Below are positions 25,599-34,522 of a DNA stretch of 64,000 nt, piece after piece. Positions within the stretch are counted from its first letter, which is position 1. Every line of letters begins with the position of its first letter. Origin of the DNA: Lachnospiraceae bacterium (GTDB lineage Bacteria > Bacillota > Clostridia > Lachnospirales > Lachnospiraceae); contig JAFSPF010000014.1 of NCBI GenBank assembly GCA_017443065.1, positions 1 to 64,000 of the forward strand, read 5' to 3'. The notes below the pieces were generated by a model. It searched no databases, was not told where the DNA came from, and worked only from the letters and a program-made list of their open reading frames with translations. The translations under genes were made by a program, and so were the position numbers.

Positions 25599-27026
25599 TC
25601 AGTTTCCGTTCCAGCAATGCGTGCAGAGATGACAGGCGGGAAGACCCACGGCCTCGATCATGTCATCCAGACGGTTATAACTGAGTGAGGTAAACTCCAT
25701 ATCCTTCCCGATCTCCTTTACCATGTTTTCGTAGCGCTCACTGTCCGGATCCGCATATTCCCGAAGCATCCCTTCATCCGGCGTCCGCGTACCCTCCAGG
25801 TGCTCGATCATGCGTCTGCTGATCAGCTCCATCTCCGAAGAGGAGCGCGAAAAATTCAGGTAGGGGCAGCTGAACAGCAGCGGCGGACAGGCCGTCCGGA
25901 TATGGACCTCCTTTGCGCCATTCTCATACAGGAAGCGCGTCGTTTCCTTGAGCTGCGTCCCGCGCACGATGGAATCATCGATCATGAGCAGACGTTTTTC
26001 CCGGATCAGGTCATGGACCGGGATCAGCTTCATCTTTGCGATCAGATGCCGCTTCTCCTTGAGCGAGGGCATAAAGGAGCGCGGCCAGGTGTGCGTGTAT
26101 TTCACAAAGGGCCTCTGGTACGGAATGCCGGACGCGTTCGCATAGCCGATCGCATGCGCGACGCCGGAATCCGGAACGCCCGCCACGCTGTCCACCTGCG
26201 GCATCCCCTTCTTTTTGTCCCGCGCCGCCTGCAGGGCGCCGCAGCGGTTGCGCACCGCCTCAACGTTTTTGCCCTCATAAGAGGAGGCGGGAAAGCCGTA
26301 ATAAATCCAGAGGAAGGTGCAGATCTGAAGCTTCGCGTCCGCTTCGGGCGCACGCACGACCTCATACCCTTCGGGGGTGAGCTTCACGATCTCCCCCGGC
26401 GCAAGCTCCCGTTCCTCCGTGTAGCCTAAATTCAAAAAGGAAAAGCTCTCGAAGCAGGCGCAGGTCGCGCCCTCCCGTTTGCCGATCACGACGGGCGTAC
26501 GGCCATGCAGATCCCTTGCGGCATAGACCGCATCCTGCGTCATGACCAGCAGCGTCATGGAGCCCTTGATCTGTTCCTGTGCAAAGCGGATGCCCTCCGT
26601 GATGGAATCCCGCTGGTTGATCAGGACGCTCGTCAGCTCCGTCGGATTGACGCCGCCGCCGCTCATCTCCATGAAATGCGCATGGCCCTCCTGAAAGAGC
26701 ATCCGCACCAGCTCCTCATCGTTATTGATCTTGCCGACCGTCGCGATCGCGTAGGTGCCGTGATGGGCCCTGACGATCAGGGGCTGCGGTTCGAAATCCG
26801 AAATGCAGCCGATACCGAGATGTCCCTTCATCCGGTTTGTGTCCCCCTCAAACTTGGGACGGAAATTTGTGTTCTCGATGTTATGGATCGCGCGGTCAAA
26901 ACCGCGTTCCGTATCATACACCGCCATCCCGGCCCGCTTCGTGCCGAGATGGGAATGGTAATCCGTCCCGTAGAAGAGGTCGAAGACGCAGTCCTCCTTC
27001 GAGGCCAGTCCGAAAAAACCGCTCAT
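25599..27026 (-). CDS. Amidophosphoribosyltransferase-like protein lacking the catalytic N-terminal Cys
   Basis: A 475-residue PurF homologue. The start at 27026 has the RBS GGGAGAGGAG. The N-terminus reads MSGFFGLASK where functional PurF matures to CGIVG, so the Ntn-glutaminase nucleophile is replaced by Ser. The glutaminase-fold residues (HSHLGTKRAGMA, GHLGIGCIS) remain. The phosphoribosyl site LLMIDDSIVRGTQ (347-358) is intact, and Cys at 236, 380 and in CHLCTHC near 466-472 fit the Fe-S ligands of the Bacillus enzyme. It probably is not the biosynthetic PurF; it may use ammonia or have another role. It overlaps pncA by 4 nt. Confidence 0.85.
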   Translation of the reverse strand: MSGFFGLASKEDCVFDLFYGTDYHSHLGTKRAGMAVYDTERGFDRAIHNIENTNFRPKFEGDTNRMKGHLGIGCISDFEPQPLIVRAHHGTYAIATVGKINNDEELVRMLFQEGHAHFMEMSGGGVNPTELTSVLINQRDSITEGIRFAQEQIKGSMTLLVMTQDAVYAARDLHGRTPVVIGKREGATCACFESFSFLNLGYTEERELAPGEIVKLTPEGYEVVRAPEADAKLQICTFLWIYYGFPASSYEGKNVEAVRNRCGALQAARDKKKGMPQVDSVAGVPDSGVAHAIGYANASGIPYQRPFVKYTHTWPRSFMPSLKEKRHLIAKMKLIPVHDLIREKRLLMIDDSIVRGTQLKETTRFLYENGAKEVHIRTACPPLLFSCPYLNFSRSSSEMELISRRMIEHLEGTRTPDEGMLREYADPDSERYENMVKEIGKDMEFTSLSYNRLDDMIEAVGLPACHLCTHCWNGN

Positions 27027-27559
27027 GCGCTCTCCTCTCCCGTGATAATGATCTGACAGGCGCGCATCGTATCGAGCGCCTCCCGGTGTCCCTTCGGCGT
27101 GATGCCCGCGCAGCAGGAAGCGTCCACGCTCACCGGAACGGAGGGCATGGCCGCCTTCATCATCAACGCATGCGTGACCACACAGACGTCCGTACAAAGC
27201 CCGATGATCTCAATCGCAAGCTCCTCCTGCCTGCTGAGTTCCATCATCTTCAGCATCAGCTCCACGGAGCCGAAGCCGCTCTTTTCATACAGTGGCACGC
27301 CCTGCAGAAGTTTCGCGATCTCCCCGGGCATCTCATGCCCTCTGGTTCCCGTGATGCAATGCTCCACAGGTAAAAACCTTCCCTCCTGCGTCTGCATGTA
27401 ATCCGGCCCGTGCGTATCCAGGGTCGCAAAAATGTCCGCCCTGTCATACGTACGGATTTTTTCAATGACCGCAGGCACGATCGTTTCCGCCTCTTTGGAA
27501 CCGAGCGCGCCGTCAATGAAATCCTTCTGCATGTCAATGACAATCAAAACCCTTCTCAC
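27023..27559 (-). CDS. pncA: Nicotinamidase-like isochorismatase-family hydrolase
   Basis: A 178-residue cysteine hydrolase. The triad is visible: Asp9 in VIDMQKDF, Lys93 in YEKSGFG, and Cys126 in LCTDVCVVT. Metal-binding D48, H50 and H67 (LDTHGPDY...PVEHC) match nicotinamidase PncA, which makes nicotinate for NAD salvage. The ATG at 27559 lies 3 nt after the upstream gene, and the 3' end overlaps the PurF-like gene as ATGA. Pairing with a phosphoribosyltransferase-like gene fits NAD or nucleotide salvage, by inference. Confidence 0.88.
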   Translation of the reverse strand: MRRVLIVIDMQKDFIDGALGSKEAETIVPAVIEKIRTYDRADIFATLDTHGPDYMQTQEGRFLPVEHCITGTRGHEMPGEIAKLLQGVPLYEKSGFGSVELMLKMMELSRQEELAIEIIGLCTDVCVVTHALMMKAAMPSVPVSVDASCCAGITPKGHREALDTMRACQIIITGEESA

Positions 27560-27562
27560 CGT

Positions 27563-27817
27563 TCACCCCTCCACAATCAGGTAGCGTCCGTCGCCGACCT
27601 CAAAAACCTCCGAAGCCTCCAGCACATCGTCGGCCTCGAAATCAAACCCCTCTTCCTCAAAATACTCCCTGACCCCCGCGGCATCATTCACCACCACCGC
27701 GAGGCAGTCCTCCAGAAAGGCTTCCGCCTCCTCCCGGGTTTCGGCCACCCGTTCCGGAAAGAGCTTCAGCTGAGCGCGCAAAAAACAGTCCAGAACATCA
27801 TCATCATACTCGTTCAT
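27563..27817 (-). CDS. Small acidic conserved protein, unknown function
   Basis: An 84-residue, strongly acidic protein starting MNEYDDDVLDCFLRAQLKLF and ending EVFEVGDGRYLIVEG. The ATG at 27817 has GGAGG 7 nt upstream; the GTG at 27823 is less well placed. It overlaps nothing but sits 2 nt after ppk1 and 3 nt before pncA, so it is a true operon member. From memory, similar short proteins in Lachnospiraceae are labelled glyoxalase without support. No catalytic motif is visible. Confidence 0.75.
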   Translation of the reverse strand: MNEYDDDVLDCFLRAQLKLFPERVAETREEAEAFLEDCLAVVVNDAAGVREYFEEEGFDFEADDVLEASEVFEVGDGRYLIVEG

Positions 27818-27819
27818 CC

Positions 27820-30012
27820 TCACGCCTCCTTTTCCTTCGGTGTCCGCGGATGAAAGACGCGCGTGCGTGCCGCGCTTTCCTTCCGCGAGCGTCCTGCCGC
27901 CTCCTCACAGAAGAGCTTCTGGGAATTGACCCGTTTCTTACCGCGTTTATCCACACGGGCGTAACGCCCCTCCGCAAGCATCACCCTTGCCTTTTCCGTG
28001 TCCGCAAGCTCCGCTTCCAGGATATGCTTCACCTCCGCCTTCAGCGCAGCATCCTCCACCGGGAACATGATCTCCACGCGGCGCTCCAGGTTCCGGATCA
28101 TCCAGTCCGCGCTCGCAAGATAGATCTCCGGCTGGTAGCCGTTTTCGAAATAAAAGATGCGGCTGTGCTCCAGAAAATTGCCGATGATGGAGCGCACGCG
28201 GATCCGTCCCTCGCATTCCGGAAGATCCGTCCTGAGGGAGCAGATCCCGCGGACGATCAGATCGATCGTCACGCCTGCCGCCGCCGCCGCATACATTGCC
28301 TCGATCACCTCCGCATGGCAGAGCGCGTTCATCTTGGCGATGATGTGCGCGGGCTCCCCGTTTGCGGCGTGTTCCTTTTCCCTTTCGATCAGATATAAAA
28401 GCCGTTCCTTCAGCCAGAGCGGCGCCAGCACCAGGCGGTTCCAGACACGCGGCTCCGAATAACCGGAGAGCATGTTGAAGACCGCGGTCGCGTCCGCCCC
28501 GTAGGATTCCTTGCAGGTGAACATCCCGAGGTCCGTGTAAAGTCGCGCCGTGGAATCATTGTAATTGCCGGTGCCCAGGTGCACGTAGCGACGGATGCCG
28601 TCATCATCACGCCGTACCACCAGCGTAATCTTGCAGTGCGTCTTTAAGCCGGTGAGGCCGTAGATCACGTGACAGCCCGCGCGCTCCAGGCGTCTTGCCC
28701 AGACGATGTTGTTTTCCTCGTCAAAACGCGCCTTTAATTCCACGAGCACCGAAACCTGCTTGCCGTTGTCCGCCGCGCGCGCAAGCGCCGCGATGATCGG
28801 CGAATCCGCGCTGACACGGTAGAGCGTCTGCTTGATGGCCAGCACCTTCTCATCCTGTGCGGCCTGCTCAATGAAACGCACGACCGGCGCAAAGGAATCA
28901 TAGGGATGATGCAGGAGGATATCGCCCTCCCGCAGGGTCTCAAAGAGATCCCCCTCCTTGTCAAAGGCCGGATGCATCCAGGGCGCCCGGTAGCCGTTTT
29001 CCTTATAAGCGGCAAAGCCGTCCAGCGCGTAGAGCTTCTGTAAAAAGGTCAGATCCGGGGGACCGCTTAAGCGGTAAAGCTCTTTTTCCTCCACCTGGAG
29101 CTCTTCGGAGAGGCGTCTGATCAGCCGCCTGTCCGTGCCCGGGGCCACCTCCATGCGCAGGGCGTCCCCGAAGCGCCGCTCCTTTAAGCGGTTTTCGATC
29201 TCCACCAAAAGATCGGGCGCATCGTCCTCGTCAATTTCCAGGTCCGCACTCCGGAGCACCCGGAAGGGATGCCTGCAGATAATATCGTAATTCAGAAAAA
29301 GCTTTTCCAGATTGCGCGCGATGATGTCCTCCAGGAACACGAATCTGCGCTCGGCCGCCGTTTTGAGGGTCAGCTCGTACAGGCGGGGCAGAACCGTCGG
29401 CACCTGCACCAGACACAGATCCAGCTCCCCGGCATCGCCCTTCTTTTCCGTCACCAGCGCGCCGATATAGATCGCGCGGTTGCGCACCAGCGGAAAGGGC
29501 CTTGACGCGTCCACCGCCATCGGCGTGAGTACGGGATAGACCTCTTCATCGAAATAACGGTCGATCTGTGCCTGCTCCGCCTCCGTCAGCCTTCCGATGT
29601 CCTCCGTCAGCGTCACGCCCGCCGAAAGCAGCGCCGGAACGATCTGTCTGCGGTACACCTGATACTGCTCCTCCGTAAAGGCATGCACCTTCTCCGTCAC
29701 CTTCGCCAGCTGCTCCTCCGGCAGCATCCCCGCGATATCCGTATCCTTGATGTCCGCATCCAGCAGATCATAGAGCGCTGCCATGCGCACCATCACGAAT
29801 TCGTCCAGGTTGCTGGCGGTGATGGCCAGAAACTTCATCCGCTCAAAGAGCGGGTTGTCGGCATCCCTCGTCTCGTCCAGCACGCGCTCGTTGAAGGCAA
29901 GCCAGGACAACTCGCGGTTGAAGAAGCGCACGTCCTGCTCCCGCTTCGGTGCCCGCGTCGTCGCCTCCCTGCTCTTTTCTTTTTTCTTTCCGCTCTTCTT
30001 CTTTTCGCCCAT
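27820..30012 (-). CDS. ppk1: Polyphosphate kinase 1
   Basis: A 730-residue enzyme that reversibly builds polyphosphate from ATP. The N-terminal signature RFFNRELSWLAFNERVLDE follows a basic Lys/Arg-rich tail (residues 1-26). The autophosphorylated His lies in LKTHCKITLVVRRDD, and the second conserved His in EHSRIFYFENG. Length fits the family (about 690-730). It begins one base after the ppx stop codon. The neighbouring exopolyphosphatase gene makes this a polyphosphate synthesis-breakdown pair. The C-terminus has a basic tail. Confidence 0.96.
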   Translation of the reverse strand: MGEKKKSGKKKEKSREATTRAPKREQDVRFFNRELSWLAFNERVLDETRDADNPLFERMKFLAITASNLDEFVMVRMAALYDLLDADIKDTDIAGMLPEEQLAKVTEKVHAFTEEQYQVYRRQIVPALLSAGVTLTEDIGRLTEAEQAQIDRYFDEEVYPVLTPMAVDASRPFPLVRNRAIYIGALVTEKKGDAGELDLCLVQVPTVLPRLYELTLKTAAERRFVFLEDIIARNLEKLFLNYDIICRHPFRVLRSADLEIDEDDAPDLLVEIENRLKERRFGDALRMEVAPGTDRRLIRRLSEELQVEEKELYRLSGPPDLTFLQKLYALDGFAAYKENGYRAPWMHPAFDKEGDLFETLREGDILLHHPYDSFAPVVRFIEQAAQDEKVLAIKQTLYRVSADSPIIAALARAADNGKQVSVLVELKARFDEENNIVWARRLERAGCHVIYGLTGLKTHCKITLVVRRDDDGIRRYVHLGTGNYNDSTARLYTDLGMFTCKESYGADATAVFNMLSGYSEPRVWNRLVLAPLWLKERLLYLIEREKEHAANGEPAHIIAKMNALCHAEVIEAMYAAAAAGVTIDLIVRGICSLRTDLPECEGRIRVRSIIGNFLEHSRIFYFENGYQPEIYLASADWMIRNLERRVEIMFPVEDAALKAEVKHILEAELADTEKARVMLAEGRYARVDKRGKKRVNSQKLFCEEAAGRSRKESAARTRVFHPRTPKEKEA

Positions 30013-30013
30013 T

Positions 30014-31564
30014 CTATGCTTCGCCCCTGATGCGGATCACCGGCTCCACGCCGTACACCTCCCGGAAGAGCGCGGTACTTTCCCGCAGCAGCCCGCGTTC
30101 CACCGCCGTGTTCACCTGTCTCGTGACGGGAATGATCAGTTCACGCTCCTTGCGTTTGAACTTCATCTCACCGAATTTGTTTTCACTGGTGCGGGTCAGT
30201 CCCGCCGCGAGCTGCAGCAGGGCGCACAGCTTCGCAATCCGCAGCGTATCCTCCGTCGGGACGGCAATCATCCTGGCCTCACCGGCCGGGGAATAGTCCG
30301 CGGGCATGTGGGCCAGACGCACGGTATTGGCCACGATTTCCCTTTCCCTGTGGGAGAGCCCGATCATCTCCGTGGACATGATGATGTGATAGGCGCTCTC
30401 CGCGGTGTTTAACATACTGATGTAACCGCCGCATTCATAGAGCAGCGCCGAGATTTCCAGCAGCAGCCGCTCCCTTGCGGACAGGGCATGCTCCTTTTTC
30501 AGAAGGTCAAAGAGCTCCATCGCGCAGCGCTTCAGCGCCTCGGAGCGTTTTTTGCCGCACATGTAGCGTTTCGCCATATTGCCCGCACTTGCGAGGATAT
30601 CACGCTCGAAGTTATGCGAGGAGGCAATGTACTTTTTCTGCTCCGCATAATCAAAGGCCAGACCGTCGCAGAGCGTCGCGCCCGGCGCCCAGAGCATTTC
30701 CGCTCCCAGCTCCGTCGCCACGTATTCGATCAGCAGCGCGGAAATCTTCATCAGATTGATGCGCTCGATCGGGATGTCCATGCGACGCGCGATCTCCGCC
30801 CGCGAAGACTGTTCGGTCTCCGCCAGAAACTCCGTCAGCTCCTTCACCGTGGAGGCGCCGCTCCCGAAGCCGCCCGCCGCATGCGTCTGCAGGAAGGGCG
30901 CGATATAATCATCCACCACGATCAGGTTTTTGATCCTGCGGTCGGGCAGATACATTTTGCCGAAGCCTCCGATCTGCGGCTGCGCAAGCTCCCTGAGGAG
31001 CGTGCGGTACTGCTCCGGCGGCGCGTCCAGCATCTGCAGAAGCTGCTGCAGCCTCAGGATTCCGATCCGCATGTTCTGCGTCGCCGTCAGCTTGTCATTG
31101 TCAAAGATCGATAACTGGATGGAGCCGCCGCCGATGTCAAGGATCGCCGTCGGCTTCTCGATGATTTTGTCAAAGGCCTCCCCGCGCAGGGCCACCGCCT
31201 TGTAGTTCAGGAAGCGCTGCTCGGAATTGCTTAAGATCAGCACCTCCACACCGGTTTCCTGTTTCAGCAGGTTCAGGACGATCTCGTTGTCACGCGTTTC
31301 GCGGAGCGCACTCGTCGCCACGGCGCGGTACGCGCTCACGTCGTATTCGCGCATGATCTCCTGGTATTCCTTTAAGATCCCGATGATCTCGCGCACATGA
31401 TGCGCGGAAATCTTGCCGGTGGCATAGGTCTCCGTGCCGAGGTCCAGACGGTGCACGACATGATCCAGTTCCCTGACGCCCTTCGTGCCGGAGAGCTCAA
31501 AGACCTTCATGGCCAGCTCGTAGCTGCCGATATCGATCGCCGCAAAAACCCTTGTCTTCTGCAT
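30014..31564 (-). CDS. ppx: Exopolyphosphatase / guanosine pentaphosphatase (Ppx/GppA)
   Basis: A 516-residue member of the ASKHA-fold Ppx/GppA family. AAIDIGSYELAMKVFEL (phosphate 1 loop), YRAVATSALRE, ILDIGGGSIQLSIFD (phosphate 2 loop) and GSGASTVKEL are visible. The second half (about 320-500) has the HD-type helical region (LLLEISALLYECGGYISML and LSHREREIVANTVRLAH). It hydrolyses polyphosphate ends or pppGpp. It lies between the DUF815 ATPase (3 nt) and ppk1 (1 nt), tightly coupled. Confidence 0.94.
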   Translation of the reverse strand: MQKTRVFAAIDIGSYELAMKVFELSGTKGVRELDHVVHRLDLGTETYATGKISAHHVREIIGILKEYQEIMREYDVSAYRAVATSALRETRDNEIVLNLLKQETGVEVLILSNSEQRFLNYKAVALRGEAFDKIIEKPTAILDIGGGSIQLSIFDNDKLTATQNMRIGILRLQQLLQMLDAPPEQYRTLLRELAQPQIGGFGKMYLPDRRIKNLIVVDDYIAPFLQTHAAGGFGSGASTVKELTEFLAETEQSSRAEIARRMDIPIERINLMKISALLIEYVATELGAEMLWAPGATLCDGLAFDYAEQKKYIASSHNFERDILASAGNMAKRYMCGKKRSEALKRCAMELFDLLKKEHALSARERLLLEISALLYECGGYISMLNTAESAYHIIMSTEMIGLSHREREIVANTVRLAHMPADYSPAGEARMIAVPTEDTLRIAKLCALLQLAAGLTRTSENKFGEMKFKRKERELIIPVTRQVNTAVERGLLRESTALFREVYGVEPVIRIRGEA

Positions 31565-31567
31565 TTC

Positions 31568-32881
31568 CTACTGCAGTCCCTTCAGATACTCCACCAGCTG
31601 CGCGGCCGTGCGACCGCTCTTCCCGCCGTGACGCATTTCAAAACGCGCCGCTTCCGAAAGCAAAAAGTCCCTGTCCTGTGTCAGACCCGCACGGTCCGCC
31701 AGCTCCAGCACGATATCCTGAAACTGCGCCTTCGAGGGCGAGCCGAAATAAATCATGCGGCCGAAGCGGTAGGCGAGGGAAAGCTTCTCCTGCACGGTAT
31801 CCCCGCGGTGCAAATCATCATCCATGATGTCCGGCTTGTCGCGGAAGGATTCGCGGACGAGATGACGGCGGTTGGAAGTCGCGTAGATCAGGACGTTTTC
31901 GGGGCGCATCTCGAGGCCGCCCTCGATCACCGCCTTGAGGTACTTGTAATCCGTCTCGAAGTCCTCAAAGCTTAAGTCGTCCATATAAACGATAAAACGA
32001 TAATTTCTGTTCTTAATTTGGTCTATCACGTCATGCAGCAGCTTCGCCTGATGCTTGTAGAGCTCGATCACGCGCAGTCCCTGCGGGAAGTACATATTGG
32101 TGATGGCCATGATGCTGGTGGATTTGCCGGTGCCGGCGTCGCCGTAGAGCAGGCAATTGTTGGCGCCCTTCCCCTGCAGGAAAGCCTCCGTGTTTTCGAC
32201 AAGGGCCTGCTTCGCATCCTCATAGCCCACAAGGTCCTTCAGCTGCACATGGCGGATGTTGCGCACCGGCACGATCCCCGCACCCTGCTCTCCCTCCTCC
32301 ACGCGGAAGGCCTTGTGCAGGCCGAGCGCCCCGACGCCCCACTGCGTGAAGAAGCCCTGCAGGAGGGACAGCATCCTCCGGGGTTCCTCCGCGGCCGCGG
32401 CCATCTCCAGGGAAAGCGCCGCGATCGCATCACGCACGCGGTGGCTGTAGATCAGGCTCACCTCCGTCTCCTGCCGGTACTCCCGTATCATCGACAGCGC
32501 GGGGAGGCCCGTTTTCTCGCCGAAGACACAAAAGTCAAAGCGGTACCAGGCGGCGATCTGCTCCATGTCCTTTAAGGCCGCGTCGAGGAGCGAGGGACTG
32601 ATTTCGGCCCCCTCTCCCTTCCCGCGCAGATTCTCGCAGGCGATGGAAAAGGCGTTTTCGTCCGAGACCAGCCGCTCCGTCAGATACACATGAAAGAGGT
32701 TGCCAGTAAAGCCGTGCGCGGCGGCAAATTCGATCAGATCATGCACGCAGCCGCTGACGCCCTCACGGAAGTCACCTCCCGTGACATCCGCTCCCGGCAC
32801 GATCTCCGTGCACAGCGCCATGTCATACAGCAGGTGTGACGCGGTGATATTTCTGAATACAATCAGTTCGTCGGCTTTCAT
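31568..32881 (-). CDS. DUF815 AAA+ ATPase
   Basis: A 437-residue ATPase of the DUF815 family. Walker A GDAGTGKST is at residues 247-255, Walker B is FIVYMDDLSFE near 300, and sensor 1 is LIYATSNRRHL. The first 200 residues are helical and family-specific. DUF815 proteins resemble DnaA/IstB-type AAA+ proteins and have no settled function. It heads the long operon with ppx and ppk1. The mRNA appears to begin at or one base before the ATG, with no RBS. Confidence 0.88.
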   Translation of the reverse strand: MKADELIVFRNITASHLLYDMALCTEIVPGADVTGGDFREGVSGCVHDLIEFAAAHGFTGNLFHVYLTERLVSDENAFSIACENLRGKGEGAEISPSLLDAALKDMEQIAAWYRFDFCVFGEKTGLPALSMIREYRQETEVSLIYSHRVRDAIAALSLEMAAAAEEPRRMLSLLQGFFTQWGVGALGLHKAFRVEEGEQGAGIVPVRNIRHVQLKDLVGYEDAKQALVENTEAFLQGKGANNCLLYGDAGTGKSTSIMAITNMYFPQGLRVIELYKHQAKLLHDVIDQIKNRNYRFIVYMDDLSFEDFETDYKYLKAVIEGGLEMRPENVLIYATSNRRHLVRESFRDKPDIMDDDLHRGDTVQEKLSLAYRFGRMIYFGSPSKAQFQDIVLELADRAGLTQDRDFLLSEAARFEMRHGGKSGRTAAQLVEYLKGLQ

Positions 32882-32888
32882 AAGTACT

Positions 32889-32900
32889 ATTTTACCACAC
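32889..32900 (-). promoter_or_regulatory. Extended -10 promoter of the polyphosphate operon, almost leaderless
   Basis: Minus strand TGTGG-TAAAAT, with the -10 at 32889-32894. The expected start at 32882 is one base before the ATG at 32881, and no Shine-Dalgarno is present. Confidence 0.6.
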
Positions 32901-32945
32901 GTTTCTCCATTTGAAAAAAGCCGCTTTTGGAGCTGACCGCACAGA

Positions 32946-32974
32946 CAAACCGGCCGGAATTTCCGGCCGGTTTG
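32946..32974 (-). terminator. Strong hairpin downstream of the chimeric secreted protein gene
   Basis: CAAACCGGCCGG (32946-32957) and CCGGCCGGTTTG (32963-32974) form a perfect 12-bp stem with a 5-nt loop. The U-tract on the minus strand is short (TTTGTCT). Confidence 0.7.
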
Positions 32975-32995
32975 CTAAAATAAACAAGGTGGATC

Positions 32996-34129
32996 TTACT
33001 TGATTCTGCGCCCCTCCGCCTTACCGAACATAATGTAATGCTGGTAATACAAGGGATACTGATCGCCAAAGGCGGCCTGCAGATCCGCGTACTTCATGTA
33101 GGTCTTCAGATCGAACGATGCGTTCGGTTTACGCTGCTCCCACATCCCGAACATCATGAAATGCTGGAATAAAAGTTCCTTCGATGTCACGCCGGCAGCC
33201 TTCAGGTCCGGATAGGTTCTCAGGTAATAATCCGCATCAAAGATGTCCTGCCAGTTCAGTGTCGGAATCACGATGACGTTTGGCGCCCCGCTTGCCATGA
33301 CCGGCACCGTTGCCGCAGGTGCCGCAGGTATTGTCTGCCCTGCGGGCGCGGTAGCCGCAGGCTGCTCAGATGCCGGTGCTGCTGCAGAAGCAAAATTACC
33401 CGCATCAATATCCGTAAAATAGATATAAGGTGTGATTGCAGGTTGTCCAAAATCGTCAAAGTCATAACATACGCCAACAGAAAGAACACCTTTTCCGTGT
33501 TGTTTAACAAAACTAAGCAGTTCCGGTGTGACAACAGGAACAACGCCGCCATTTTTACAGGGTGCTGTTTTGATATAATATGGATTCGCCGCTGTCCTTG
33601 CATATTCCGGTTCCGGCACGCCATTTCCCATATATGGATTCACCGCAAAAGACGCAAACATTGACAGTTCCGTTTTCAAAGCGCTTTGCACGTCTTTACC
33701 TGTATTCGCAGCCAGTGACTCCACTGTTTTTTGAGGGATAAACATAACATAGGTATGATATGCCGGTTTTCCCGGTGCCGTTTCAACAAAAAAACCAAAG
33801 GCAACATTGCTGCCTACAGCGGAATCCATATATCCTTCCGGATATGTGGTGTAATCATCAAAATTGAATCCCTGTGCAGACACGGTAAAATATGTATCTG
33901 CCGGAAAATAATCGGAACCGTCCGCGTTTTCCACATAACAGATATCAACAGTCATGTTTTGAAAACCCTTAAAATATTCCGTATCCACCTTGCTACTATC
34001 CCATACATTCCTGTAATGATCCTTCGCCTCCGCCGCAGACACCTGCATTCCATTCCCATGGAAAAAAGTAAGCGCCATAACCAGCGCCATGACAAAACCA
34101 AAGCCTCTTCTGATTCTCTTCCTCTGCAT
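32996..34129 (-). CDS. Secreted protein with two C-terminal YYL...HY-type repeats
   Basis: A 377-residue exported protein. The signal peptide (residues 1-32) ends near VSA-AEA. Residues 36-245 form an unrecognised domain rich in Tyr, Phe, Asp and Asn, coded by clearly more AT-rich DNA than the rest. An Ala/Pro-rich linker covers 246-285. Two repeats of about 39 residues follow: 297-335 (FDADYYLRTYPDLKAAG...HFMMFGMWEQR) and 339-377 (FDLKTYMKYADLQAAFG...HYIMFGKAEGR). Such repeats recur in clostridial surface proteins; function unknown. The RBS AAGGAGGAG precedes the ATG at 34129. The protein looks like a native wall-linked tail joined to a foreign N-terminal domain. Confidence 0.8.
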   Translation of the reverse strand: MQRKRIRRGFGFVMALVMALTFFHGNGMQVSAAEAKDHYRNVWDSSKVDTEYFKGFQNMTVDICYVENADGSDYFPADTYFTVSAQGFNFDDYTTYPEGYMDSAVGSNVAFGFFVETAPGKPAYHTYVMFIPQKTVESLAANTGKDVQSALKTELSMFASFAVNPYMGNGVPEPEYARTAANPYYIKTAPCKNGGVVPVVTPELLSFVKQHGKGVLSVGVCYDFDDFGQPAITPYIYFTDIDAGNFASAAAPASEQPAATAPAGQTIPAAPAATVPVMASGAPNVIVIPTLNWQDIFDADYYLRTYPDLKAAGVTSKELLFQHFMMFGMWEQRKPNASFDLKTYMKYADLQAAFGDQYPLYYQHYIMFGKAEGRRIK

Positions 34130-34264
34130 GTGATCTCCTCCTTATGAAATAAACAACAACACCGTGTCACCGCCAAGAAAAAACGGATCCGTGCATGCGT
34201 CCACACACAGACCCGTTTCTGATAACGAATCACAGCCAAAGCCCTGCGGACGTTTCCGGAAGAA

Positions 34265-34295
34265 TAAAAAAACAGGATGCGTTTTGCGCTCCTGT
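34265..34295 (-). terminator. Intrinsic terminator on the minus strand
   Basis: ACAGGA-GCG, loop, CGC-A-TCCTGT followed by seven T on the minus strand. It ends transcripts coming from the retropepsin operon or from a small RNA in the gap. Confidence 0.85.
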
Positions 34296-34314
34296 GTACC
34301 ATCCGTCACTGTGC

Positions 34315-34343
34315 TTGTCAGCGCATTTGATTTACGCTACAAT
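34315..34343 (+). promoter_or_regulatory. Near-consensus promoter without a downstream gene
   Basis: TTGTCA (34315-34320), a 17-nt spacer and TACAAT (34338-34343). A transcript from about 34350 would run through the structured region and antisense to the retropepsin gene. Confidence 0.6.
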
Positions 34344-34349
34344 AACACC

Positions 34350-34436
34350 TGTGTGTCGCAGACTTTGTCTGTATCGTGTGGCAGCTACCTGCCATACCCT
34401 GCCGGACGGAGTTGGCGCTCCGTTCGGTGGCACACG
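34350..34436. ncRNA. Candidate structured small RNA (strand uncertain)
   Basis: Stems: AGAC/GTCT near 34362-34371; a closing helix CGTGTG (34375-34380) with CACACG (34431-34436); inside it GGCAG-CTAC-CTGCC (34380-34393) and a 10-bp stem CCGGACGGAG/CTCCGTTCGG (34402-34427, one G-T pair). This is a three-way junction. The plus strand has a promoter just upstream; the minus strand has the terminator. It matches no riboswitch or RNA family known to me. Confidence 0.4.
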
Positions 34437-34522
34437 CGCTATTCTCTTGGCTTATTACAAAATCTATGGTATCACGTCATCAATCCCGATGTCAACAAAA
34501 AAACACGTCCGGAAATGACCCT

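Larger units (their letters stand above)
34130..34522. other. Non-coding gap with terminator, promoter and structured RNA candidate
   Basis: No credible gene is seen; the plus-strand open frames here lack a usable RBS and family-like sequence. The gap holds a minus-strand terminator (34265-34295), a plus-strand promoter (34315-34343) and a cluster of stable stems (34362-34436), listed separately. Confidence 0.6.

Noticed and set aside
34340..34440. Possible known riboswitch or SRP RNA
   Set aside because: Compared from memory with cobalamin, ZTP, c-di-GMP and SRP core motifs; none of the conserved loop sequences is present.
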